DNA of 8,487 nt, taken from NCBI GenBank assembly GCA_030149995.1, contig JASLGV010000303.1:1-8487 (forward strand). Direction: 5' to 3'. Source of the DNA: Pedobacter sp. GTDB taxonomy: Bacteria > Bacteroidota > Bacteroidia > Sphingobacteriales > Sphingobacteriaceae. A program made the translations under genes and the position numbers. The notes under the pieces are model-generated. The model ran no database searches, was not told the DNA's origin, and saw only the letters and a program-made list of their open reading frames with translations. Of this stretch, positions 1-6,158 are shown piece after piece (the stretch's first letter is position 1; the number at the start of each line of letters is the position of its first letter).

Positions 1-1
1 C

Positions 2-1435
2 ACGTTCAACGCACAGAAACTTGCGCTAAGCACGCAGACAATCAGGCGCATAGCAGATTGCCGCAGCTATTTAGATAATAAATTAAAAAACCACAATGCT
101 CCCGTTTATGGTATTAATACGGGTTTTGGTTATTTACAGCATGTACAGGTAGATCCCGAAAACCTTACACAGCTTCAACACAACCTGTTGCTTTCTCATG
201 CCTGCGGTACCGGTGAGGAGGTGCCTGCCGAAATCGTAAAATTAATGCTGCTGTTAAAAATCCAGTCGCTTAGTTATGGGTTTTCGGCCGTAGCACTCGA
301 AACCGTACAGCGATTGGTCGATTTTTATAACCACGATATTTTACCCGTGGTGTATACACAGGGTTCTTTGGGTGCATCGGGCGACCTTGCCCCCCTGGCA
401 CACCTTGCCCTGCCGCTTATTGGCGAGGGCGCTGTTTACCATCAGAACAAGAAAATGCAAACCAGCGAATTGTATCAGCAACTCAACTGGAAACCGCTGT
501 CTTTACAATCAAAAGAAGGACTTGCCCTTATTAACGGCACCCAGTTTATGAGTGCCTATGGTGTATACATCCTGCTCAGAACACGGCGGCTCAGCAGTTG
601 GGCAGATGCCATTGCAGCAATGTCTGTCGATGCATTCGACTGCCGCATTGATCCTTTTCATGCACTTAGTCACCAGATCAGGCCACACAAAGGACAGCTG
701 GAAACGGCGCAAACGATCAGCCGGCACCTCGAAGGCAGTGAAATGATGGCCGGTGCAAATAAGCAAACGCAAGATCCTTATTCGTTCAGGTGTATTCCTC
801 AGGTACACGGCGCAAGCAAAGACAGCATCCGCTATGTTACCAGCGTTTTTGAAACAGAAATAAATTCGGTAACAGACAATCCAAATGTTTTTCCCGAAGA
901 AGACCGGATCATTTCGGCCGGCAATTTCCATGGACAACCCCTTGCCCTGGCACTCGATTTTCTCTGCATGGCCTTAGCCGAACTGGGTTCTATCTCAGAA
1001 AGAAGAGTATTCCAGTTAATTTCAGGGCAGCGGGCACTGCCACCTTTCCTGGTTAAAAACGCCGGACTAAATTCGGGCTTAATGATTACCCAATATACCG
1101 CAGCTTCTATTGTAAGTGAAAATAAACAATTGTGTACACCTGCTTCGGTCGACAGCATTGTGAGCAGTAACGGGCAGGAAGATCATGTTAGTATGGGTGC
1201 AAATGGAGCCACCAAATGTTTAAGAGTGGTCAAGAATTTAGAAAACATCCTGGCCATCGAATTGCTTACAGCCGCACAGGCTTTAGATTTAAGAAAACCG
1301 CTCAAATCGTCGGCCTTTATTGAAAACATACACCGCGAATACCGCAAAGCAGTAACCTTTAACGAGGCCGACAGAATCCTTTCTAAGGATATACAAACCA
1401 CGGTTTCTTTCTTAAATGCGTTTGAGTTATCATAA
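2..1435 (+). CDS. hutH: Histidine ammonia-lyase, 5'-truncated by window edge
   Basis: HutH deaminates L-histidine to urocanate and ammonia, the first step of histidine degradation, in the cytoplasm. The frame is open from base 2 and encodes 477 visible residues ending in TAA. The TTG at 188 is internal and not the start, because conserved sequence lies upstream of it. Visible landmarks, numbered in the fragment, are YGINTGFG at 36-43, SHACGTG at 65-71, the Ala-Ser-Gly triad at 125-127 (bases 374-382) that cyclises into the MIO electrophile, DPYSFRC with Arg263, and QEDHVSMG at 392-399. Comparison with remembered Pseudomonas HutH numbering (Tyr53, His83, Ser143) gives an offset of 17, so about 15-25 N-terminal residues are missing. 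The His after Ser65 and the QEDHVSMG block favour HAL over the tyrosine or phenylalanine lyases of flexirubin-type clusters. No other hut gene is in view. The gene converges on the next one. Confidence 0.95.
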   Translation, partial: TFNAQKLALSTQTIRRIADCRSYLDNKLKNHNAPVYGINTGFGYLQHVQVDPENLTQLQHNLLLSHACGTGEEVPAEIVKLMLLLKIQSLSYGFSAVALETVQRLVDFYNHDILPVVYTQGSLGASGDLAPLAHLALPLIGEGAVYHQNKKMQTSELYQQLNWKPLSLQSKEGLALINGTQFMSAYGVYILLRTRRLSSWADAIAAMSVDAFDCRIDPFHALSHQIRPHKGQLETAQTISRHLEGSEMMAGANKQTQDPYSFRCIPQVHGASKDSIRYVTSVFETEINSVTDNPNVFPEEDRIISAGNFHGQPLALALDFLCMALAELGSISERRVFQLISGQRALPPFLVKNAGLNSGLMITQYTAASIVSENKQLCTPASVDSIVSSNGQEDHVSMGANGATKCLRVVKNLENILAIELLTAAQALDLRKPLKSSAFIENIHREYRKAVTFNEADRILSKDIQTTVSFLNAFELS

Positions 1436-1438
1436 AAT

Positions 1439-1477
1439 ATTTTCCGGTAAGCCCGTATAAACAGCTTACCGGAAAAT
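1439..1477. terminator. Perfect 14-bp hairpin between convergent genes, putative terminator
   Basis: The arms at 1439-1452 (ATTTTCCGGTAAGC) and 1464-1477 (GCTTACCGGAAAAT) are exact reverse complements around an 11-nt loop. It starts 4 bases after the hutH stop and ends 11 bases before the stop of the opposing gene, so it is placed to end both transcripts. It has no long U tract after the stem in either direction: the T run lies on the 5' side of the stem, and only ATTTTA follows on the minus strand. Termination is therefore inferred from position and symmetry. It could also act as a 3'-end stabiliser. Confidence 0.65.
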
Positions 1478-1487
1478 CAGTAAAACT

Positions 1488-2333
1488 TTATCTGAGCACT
1501 TTCCTCAAAATGGTTACCGGCATCTGAAGTTTGGTTTGATCTGATATGCTACCCGAAAACTTATCAATCCCGATGTGGTCCATTTCAATGCTTTCGTTAC
1601 CGGTTGTATTCAGTAAAAAGTTTTGAATGTGGTTATCCGCTTTACCCGGCTGCGCTCCTGAAATCCGTACATAGGTGTTTCCGGCGGTATGAATATCTAA
1701 AAGTTCGTAAGAAACTTTATTCGATTCAAACGAGGTGTTTTTTAAGTTTAAATGCAGCTTATTTGTTATCGGCTGCTTAAGCGATAAAAAACCAATACTG
1801 TCTGCATGAAGATTAAGTTTGTTAAATTTCGAGTTGTCATTTATATCTAACATGCTTAGTTTTTGCGCATCTACATACAGGGAATCTGCTTTTGCATGTA
1901 AACTGAGACCGAAAGCATGCTGTACATAAAGTGCTGTAACATCAGGAGCATATATATACAAGGTTACGGCAGCGTATCCATCCCTCGGAAAATCTTTAAC
2001 CGAAATGCGTAATATACCCTGATCGTCTACCCGGTAATGAACGTTTCCTTTTGCCTGCTCCTGAAATTTAATTCCCCGCCCGGGCGCTGTAATCAATCGA
2101 ACATTCAGGTAAACCTCCCGGACAGCCTGGAAATCAACGGCTTTAAAAGGAGCCTTAATTTCTTCAGCTATGTAACCTTTAAACGGCGTACTAAACTGTA
2201 CCTTATTTTCTGCTGCATTAAACCAAATATCTTTATCCCGCCTGCCCTTTTCAACTTTTATGGCAATTACAATAATTGGAACCAGTATCAGTACAATGGC
2301 AAGTGCCAGTAGTAATTTATTACTTGTCTTCAT
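1488..2333 (-). CDS. Membrane-anchored beta-rich protein of unknown function (GIN/DUF2807-like), last gene of ABC operon
   Basis: No firm family is recognised. The 281-residue product has a short polar N-terminus, one hydrophobic segment at about residues 7-26, then a basic stretch (KVEKGRRDK). It has no obvious signal-peptidase site, so it is probably a signal-anchored protein with its bulk outside the cytoplasmic membrane. The remainder alternates short hydrophobic and polar stretches (for example DGILRISV, AAVTLYIYAPDVTAL, KLNLHADSIGFLSL), as in stacked beta strands. The pattern from about 65 to 225 recalls the GIN or DUF2807 'adhesin head' proteins of Bacteroidota, but this is resemblance only. 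The start ATG lies 3 bases after the GntR gene's stop, implying one transcript and probably translational coupling. By context it could sense or assist the ABC transporter encoded upstream. The end of the gene faces the 1439-1477 hairpin. Confidence 0.8.
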   Translation of the reverse strand: MKTSNKLLLALAIVLILVPIIVIAIKVEKGRRDKDIWFNAAENKVQFSTPFKGYIAEEIKAPFKAVDFQAVREVYLNVRLITAPGRGIKFQEQAKGNVHYRVDDQGILRISVKDFPRDGYAAVTLYIYAPDVTALYVQHAFGLSLHAKADSLYVDAQKLSMLDINDNSKFNKLNLHADSIGFLSLKQPITNKLHLNLKNTSFESNKVSYELLDIHTAGNTYVRISGAQPGKADNHIQNFLLNTTGNESIEMDHIGIDKFSGSISDQTKLQMPVTILRKVLR

Positions 2334-2336
2334 CTT

Positions 2337-2711
2337 TTAAGCATTAAAATTTTCTTTAATAAATTTTTCATACCGGTCTTTTAATTCTTCCTGCCCGATA
2401 TTCAATAAAAATATATTCCGGAAGAAAACCGGAAGTTCTTCTTCTACAAACTGTACCTTACGGTATTTCTGAACGTTATTCACGGCATCGGCTGTTACAA
2501 AAAATCCAACCCCTCTTTTGTTCATAATAATTTCTTTGTTCTGCAACAGCTCGTACGTCCGCATAACGGTATTTGGATTTACCTCGAGGGCTACAGCCAA
2601 TTCCCTTACCGAAGGAACCTTTTCTTCGGGCAGCCACTTATCCAGCAGAATGTGCTCGCACACGTATTCGGCAATTTGAAGGTAGATTGCCTTATTATCT
2701 CTAAATTCCAT
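2337..2711 (-). CDS. GntR-family transcriptional regulator, YtrA type
   Basis: This is a cytoplasmic DNA-binding regulator of 124 residues, the short size typical of the YtrA subfamily. A winged helix-turn-helix fills residues 1-72: the opening IYLQIAEYVCEHIL, the recognition region PSVRELAVALEVNPNTVMR at 33-51, and the wing around KRGVGFFV at 65-72. The remaining roughly 50 residues form a short helical tail, too small for a FadR- or HutC-type ligand domain and consistent with dimerisation. YtrA-type proteins commonly repress the ABC transporter operon that encodes them. Here the gene is third in such an operon, 15 bases after the permease gene. A good ribosome site, AAGGA, precedes the ATG. 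The inverted repeat at 4380-4403 in the operon promoter is the likely target. The inducing ligand cannot be read from the sequence. Confidence 0.92.
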   Translation of the reverse strand: MEFRDNKAIYLQIAEYVCEHILLDKWLPEEKVPSVRELAVALEVNPNTVMRTYELLQNKEIIMNKRGVGFFVTADAVNNVQKYRKVQFVEEELPVFFRNIFLLNIGQEELKDRYEKFIKENFNA

Positions 2712-2726
2712 AGTTATCCTTATAAA

Positions 2727-3539
2727 TTATACTTCTTTTTCTTTAAGCCTGATGTAGGTAATGAACCACAATACAAGCGTTAGAAAAAGGATGCCCAGGG
2801 CAAATCCATTTTCCTCTTTATCTAAGTTTAAACCATAGCCACCATCTGTACCACTGGATAAAAACCCGATGGTTTTATAAACTATTCCCGTTAACAAGGC
2901 TATAAAAAGCACAACAAACAAGGCTGTTTTGATGTATTGAAACCGGTTAAAATAAACAGATCCCAACAGGAAAACACTACTCGTTGCAAACAGCAGCATG
3001 GAAAATGCTTTGTACTGTTTGAAAGATAGTTCAGAAAAAATGGTTTTTACGCGTAAATCTTTAAGCAAGAAAACATGTCCGTCATTTTCCAGGGTATAAG
3101 CTTTAGTTAGTTCGCTAAACTGGTTATTGATGTATTTACAAAAGCTAAGATCAACCAGGTAAAAAACAGCGATATAGGTAACCAGGCTAAAACCTGCGCT
3201 GTAAAAAAGGGCTGATAAAAATTTCTCAAAAGTGGAAGAAGGAATCATCAGTTCTGTTATGGCTTTTGATTTTTGCCCCATCGGACTAAAATAGGCGCTT
3301 GATGTAATACTGATAAAAAGAATGGCCACCACAAAGAAAACCGGATCCCGGAACGACAAGTGCAGGAAACCATCTGTAACATTTGACCGGATGCTACCCG
3401 GAACAGGCCGGTTAAGCCAGTATAAGCCCGCGAGTACACCAGCTAAAACAACCAGGCTGATGAGGTATATTTTTCCAAACTCAAGCCATTGTCTTCTTAT
3501 TAACAAGCCAAGGCGTTTGATGTTGATTGTATTATTCAT
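2727..3539 (-). CDS. ABC-2-type transporter permease subunit
   Basis: This 270-residue integral membrane protein is predicted to form the translocation path of the ABC transporter whose ATPase gene ends 8 bases upstream. By eye there are six hydrophobic segments, at about 24-42, 66-84, 106-131, 178-197, 203-222 and 245-263. A cytoplasmic N-terminus and a basic C-terminus (RLKEKEV) fit six-helix ABC-2 permeases. The block LMIPSSTFEKFLSALFYS at 98-114, just before the third helix, resembles a loop common in Bacteroidota ABC-2 permeases. A polar, probably extracytoplasmic loop of about 45 residues separates helices 3 and 4. No substrate-binding protein is encoded nearby, which fits an exporter or membrane-remodelling role over import. 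One ATPase and one permease gene suggest homodimers of each. The substrate is unknown. Confidence 0.88.
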   Translation of the reverse strand: MNNTINIKRLGLLIRRQWLEFGKIYLISLVVLAGVLAGLYWLNRPVPGSIRSNVTDGFLHLSFRDPVFFVVAILFISITSSAYFSPMGQKSKAITELMIPSSTFEKFLSALFYSAGFSLVTYIAVFYLVDLSFCKYINNQFSELTKAYTLENDGHVFLLKDLRVKTIFSELSFKQYKAFSMLLFATSSVFLLGSVYFNRFQYIKTALFVVLFIALLTGIVYKTIGFLSSGTDGGYGLNLDKEENGFALGILFLTLVLWFITYIRLKEKEV

Positions 3540-3547
3540 TTGGAGTA

Positions 3548-4375
3548 TTAGTTAAAATAAGGTTTAAATTTGTTTAGATCATCTAAGATGGCATTGAACA
3601 ACAGTTCGATATCCAGCCTGCTTTCTTCCTGGTGGTAATTAGGCATTACCGCATTAAAGCCTGCCAAAGAAGGTTCGGCATAAATAATACTTGCATCAAC
3701 CTGCTTCACTTTTTTAAAGCTCAGCTTGTGGGTAATTTCTTCAACAGATGCTTTTAAGGCAACCTGGTTTTTATCCAGCATAATTACGGTATCGATCAGG
3801 TTGTCCAGATCCCTTACCTGGTGGGTAGAAATGATGATGCAACAATCGTCTGTTAAAACCGAGGCCATAATTTTTCTGAACTGGGCTTTTGATGGAATAT
3901 CCAGGCCGTTTGTTGGTTCGTCCATGATGATTAACCTGGCCTGCGTAGCCAGCCCAAAGGCGATGATGAATTTTTTCTTCTGGCCATAACTCATGTCTGC
4001 CAGTTTATTATTGGCCGGGATGTCGAATTCTTCCAGCAGGCTACTGAAATAGCCGTGGTTAAAGTTTTTGTAGAAAGGCGCATTTGCTTTTACATAGGCG
4101 TCAATCCTTACAGAAGGTAAATGAAATTCTTCCGGGATGTAGCAAATCTGCTCAAGCAGGGCCGGCGAACGTTTAGACGGGTCAAAGCCCATTACCTCTA
4201 CGGTGCCACCCTGTGCATAAACCAATCCGGCCAGATTTTTTAATAAACTGGATTTACCGGCACCGTTTTTACCCAGCAACCCATATATATGACCGGCACT
4301 CAGCTTCATACTCAAATCCTTAAACAAAGGTGTATGCTTGCTATAACCAAAATCAAGATTGTTAATTTTTATCAT
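3548..4375 (-). CDS. ABC transporter ATP-binding protein
   Basis: This nucleotide-binding subunit powers the permease encoded next. The ATG at 4375 gives 275 residues. The frame extends upstream to a GTG at 4402, but that codon lies inside the putative operator and about at the transcription start, and MIKINNLDFGY is a typical ABC N-terminus. Motifs in order are Walker A GKNGAGKS (35-42), signature MSYGQ (128-132), Walker B RLIIMDEPTNGLD (147-159) and the H-loop His185 in IISTHQ. Two positions deviate: the signature is MSYGQ where LSGGQ is usual, and the Q-loop region reads ICYIPEEFHLP with Glu where Gln is expected. Both variants occur in exporter-type ATPases such as the YtrB-like group, so activity is probably retained. 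Residues beyond about 215 form a short C-terminal extension without a recognised domain. It is the first gene of the four-gene operon. Confidence 0.94.
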   Translation of the reverse strand: MIKINNLDFGYSKHTPLFKDLSMKLSAGHIYGLLGKNGAGKSSLLKNLAGLVYAQGGTVEVMGFDPSKRSPALLEQICYIPEEFHLPSVRIDAYVKANAPFYKNFNHGYFSSLLEEFDIPANNKLADMSYGQKKKFIIAFGLATQARLIIMDEPTNGLDIPSKAQFRKIMASVLTDDCCIIISTHQVRDLDNLIDTVIMLDKNQVALKASVEEITHKLSFKKVKQVDASIIYAEPSLAGFNAVMPNYHQEESRLDIELLFNAILDDLNKFKPYFN

Positions 4376-4379
4376 AATC

Positions 4380-4403
4380 ACTGTATTAGTTAAATAATAC
4401 ACT
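4380..4403 (-). promoter_or_regulatory. Putative operator for the operon's GntR/YtrA-type regulator
   Basis: On the + strand it reads ACTGTA-N12-TACACT. The inner arms TGTATTA (4382-4388) and TAATACA (4395-4401) are exact reverse complements with a 6-nt spacer. Extended to 9 bp, the arms have one mismatch. The half-sites resemble the AGTGTA...TACACT repeat that I recall for Bacillus YtrA, which is family knowledge and not checked here. The repeat begins 4 bases upstream of the ATPase ATG and overlaps the last bases of the -7-like element, so a bound dimer should block initiation. Binding by the regulator encoded at 2337-2711 is an inference. Confidence 0.7.
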
Positions 4404-4433
4404 AAAGTATATTGGATTTTTTAGCTTTCCAAA
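4402..4433 (-). promoter_or_regulatory. Putative Bacteroidota-type promoter of the ABC/GntR operon
   Basis: On the minus strand TTTG (4433-4430) is followed after 20 bases by TACTTTAG (4409-4402). This fits the Bacteroidota -33 TTTG and -7 TAnnTTTG arrangement with one mismatch in the -7 element. The start of transcription would fall around 4395-4398, inside the inverted repeat, leaving a leader of about 20 nt before the ATG at 4375. That leader has no clear Shine-Dalgarno sequence, as is common in this phylum. Confidence 0.55.
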
Positions 4434-4528
4434 TAAATTCCGAAAAAAATATTTTTTCCTTTTATAACGTGTTTGTAAAATATGGCAGGAGAAAGGCAAA
4501 ATTCAAAACATCAGCGCCTTAGAGATTG

Positions 4529-4536
4529 TATGTTTG
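4529..4536 (+). promoter_or_regulatory. Putative -7 promoter element of the DoxX/ene-reductase unit
   Basis: TATGTTTG matches the Bacteroidota -7 consensus TAnnTTTG exactly and lies 19 bases before the ATG at 4556. No TTTG is found at the expected -33 distance (about 4504-4510), so the promoter is only half supported. If it is used, transcription starts near 4543, downstream of the in-frame TTG at 4526. That supports the ATG at 4556 as the true start. Confidence 0.42.
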
Positions 4537-4555
4537 TAATCTAAAGCGATGTTCT

Positions 4556-4951
4556 ATGGAGAAAAAATATGCCTATTTAATCAGCAGGCTGGCCATTGGC
4601 CTCAGTTTCTTTGGCCATGGCCTGGTACGTTTACCAAAACTTACCGGTTTCAGCAACTGGATGGCGGGCCAGTTTTCAAAATCAATTCTTCCCGATGTAC
4701 TGATCCGGCCTTTTGGTTATGCACTTCCCGTTGCCGAACTGATTGCAGGGATCTTTATTCTGCTGGGGCTTTTTACCCGTCAGGGGCTTCTGCTCGGCGC
4801 CATTATATCACTTCTGTTGATTTTCGGCACCACCATGATCGAAAACTGGGAGGCAATCCCCTCGCAGCTTATTCATGTTGCCTTTCTGGCTGCCTTGCTT
4901 GCGTATTTGCCATACAATCAATATTCAATAGACCGTTTACTCAAAAAGTAA
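4556..4951 (+). CDS. DoxX family membrane protein
   Basis: This 131-residue membrane protein of the DoxX family has four hydrophobic segments, at about 6-24, 52-71, 74-95 and 103-119. Family-like signatures include RLAIGLSFFGHGLVRLPK near the N-terminus, the second-helix block LPVAELIAGIFILLGLFTR, and the final YNQYSIDRLL tail. The frame extends upstream to a TTG at 4526, but the ATG at 4556 gives the usual DoxX N-terminus and sits behind the promoter-like element at 4529-4536. DoxX proteins have been linked to quinone or thiol redox complexes and to oxidative stress, but many members, including this one, have no defined reaction. The next gene, a flavin ene-reductase, starts 63 bases downstream on the same strand with no terminator visible between them. 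Co-transcription is likely. Confidence 0.88.
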   Translation: MEKKYAYLISRLAIGLSFFGHGLVRLPKLTGFSNWMAGQFSKSILPDVLIRPFGYALPVAELIAGIFILLGLFTRQGLLLGAIISLLLIFGTTMIENWEAIPSQLIHVAFLAALLAYLPYNQYSIDRLLKK

Positions 4952-5014
4952 ACGCTTGTTTCCATTTAAAAACCCGGATCGTAACATCGTTTGCGCTTCC
5001 ACAACAGCTATAAA

Positions 5015-6094
5015 ATGTCGAAATTATTTTCTCCTTTTGTTTTAAAAGACCTGACTTTAAAGAACCGCCTGGTTATCTCGCCGATGTGCCAATATTCTGC
5101 CAGCGATGGTTTTGCGAACGACTGGCATCTGGTGCACCTTGGGAGCCGTGCCGTAGGTGGCGCAGCCTTAATTATACAAGAAGCCACTGCCGTTTTACCC
5201 GAAGGCCGTATTACGTATGCCGATCTGGGCATCTGGAAAGATGAGCACATTGAAAAATTAAAACAAATTACCACTTTTATTCACGGGCAGGGCGCCGTTG
5301 CCGGTATACAGCTGGCACATGCCGGAAGAAAAGCAAGTTGCGAAGTTCCCTGGGAAGGTGGCGAACAAATAACCAATGGCAGCAACAGCTGGCAAACGCA
5401 GGCTCCATCCGCCATTCCCTTTAAAGCCGGTCAGCAATTGCCACATGCCTTAAGCATTGCCGAAATCCAGCAAATAACTGCTGCTTTTAGAAGTGCTGCC
5501 CAAAGAGCACACACTGCAGGCTATAAAGTAATAGAAGTGCATGCCGCACATGGTTACTTACTGCACCAGTTTCTGAGTCCTTTAAGTAATCAGCGTACCG
5601 ATATATATGGAGGTAGTTTTGAAAACCGGATCCGGCTGGTGGTCGATGTGGTGGAAGCCATTCAATCTGTATGGCCGGAGAATTTACCTGTATTTGTACG
5701 CATATCAGCCACAGACTGGGTACCCGGAGGCTGGAATGAAGAAGACTCGGTAAACCTTGCCGCCGTTTTAAAAGATCGCGGCGTAGACCTCATTGATGTA
5801 TCGTCAGGCGGCAATGTACCAGATGCGGTTATTCCGGCAGGCCCCAATTACCAGGTACCTTTTGCAGAAAAAATAAAAAAATCGATCGGCATTGCTACCG
5901 GTGCTGTAGGCATTATTGTAGATGCGGTGCAGGCAGAAGAAATTCTGGAACAAGAAAAAGCCGACCTCATTTTTATTGCTCGTGCTTCTTTAAGAGATGC
6001 TTATTTTCCGACACATGCTGCACAGGAACTGGGCGATGATACCGAATGGCCAAACCAGTATGTAAGGGCCAAACGCGAAAAACATTCGAAATAA
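5015..6094 (+). CDS. Old Yellow Enzyme family NADH:flavin oxidoreductase (YqjM/XenA-like)
   Basis: This 359-residue cytoplasmic FMN enzyme has a TIM-barrel fold. Family members reduce activated C=C bonds of enones, quinones or nitro compounds with NAD(P)H. Visible residues are Cys25 and Tyr27 in SPMCQYS, the hallmark of the thermophilic-like YqjM/XenA class, and IQLAHAGRK at 98-106. The substrate-anion pair is His176 and His179 in VHAAHGYLLHQFLSP, followed by YGGSFENR at 198-205. Arg229 in FVRIS and Arg323 in IARASLRD are placed to bind FMN. The length is close to XenA and slightly longer than YqjM. An in-frame TTG at 4991 exists, but the ATG at 5015 with MSKLFSPFVLKDLTLKNR matches the usual start. 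The physiological substrate cannot be inferred, and detoxification is the common role. The DoxX gene upstream probably shares its transcript, and a strong terminator follows. Confidence 0.94.
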   Translation: MSKLFSPFVLKDLTLKNRLVISPMCQYSASDGFANDWHLVHLGSRAVGGAALIIQEATAVLPEGRITYADLGIWKDEHIEKLKQITTFIHGQGAVAGIQLAHAGRKASCEVPWEGGEQITNGSNSWQTQAPSAIPFKAGQQLPHALSIAEIQQITAAFRSAAQRAHTAGYKVIEVHAAHGYLLHQFLSPLSNQRTDIYGGSFENRIRLVVDVVEAIQSVWPENLPVFVRISATDWVPGGWNEEDSVNLAAVLKDRGVDLIDVSSGGNVPDAVIPAGPNYQVPFAEKIKKSIGIATGAVGIIVDAVQAEEILEQEKADLIFIARASLRDAYFPTHAAQELGDDTEWPNQYVRAKREKHSK

Positions 6095-6109
6095 CCAGAC
6101 ATCAGGTCA

Positions 6110-6145
6110 AAAAAAAGCGGAATTCAAATGAATTCCGCTTTTTTT
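6110..6145. terminator. Bidirectional intrinsic terminator
   Basis: The arms at 6110-6125 (seven A, then GCGGAATTC) and 6130-6145 (GAATTCCGC, then seven T) pair perfectly around a 4-nt AAAT loop. The GC-containing core stem is followed by a T tract on the + strand and, by symmetry, also on the - strand. It therefore serves both the ene-reductase transcript and the convergent receptor transcript, 15 bases after one stop and 13 bases after the other. Confidence 0.92.
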
Positions 6146-6158
6146 ATTGATAGACGGA

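Noticed and set aside
509..937. Antisense open frame inside hutH, 142 codons
   Set aside because: It lies wholly within a strongly conserved coding sequence, with no start signal or family resemblance; a shadow of hutH codon use.
2..1435. Tyrosine or phenylalanine ammonia-lyase of a flexirubin-type cluster
   Set aside because: The SHACGTG and QEDHVSMG blocks match histidine ammonia-lyase better, and no flexirubin or aryl-polyene biosynthesis gene is visible nearby.
4376..4402. Longer ATPase reading frame starting at GTG 4402
   Set aside because: The extra nine codons lie within the putative operator and at the predicted transcription start. The ATG at 4375 begins a typical ABC N-terminus.
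4444..4457. AT-only palindrome AAAAAATATTTTTT in the divergent intergenic region
   Set aside because: A run of A followed by T is easily palindromic by chance. It may be a flexible or UP-like element but cannot be tied to a function.
4549..5013. Open frame of 154 codons overlapping the DoxX gene on the same strand
   Set aside because: The translation has no recognisable motif and unusual Cys/Phe-rich composition, while the other frame encodes a clear four-helix DoxX protein.
4952..5014. Separate promoter for the ene-reductase gene
   Set aside because: The best candidate, ATCGTTTG near 4987-4994, has AT where the TAnnTTTG consensus needs TA, and no TTTG lies at the proper upstream distance. 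Co-transcription with DoxX is simpler.
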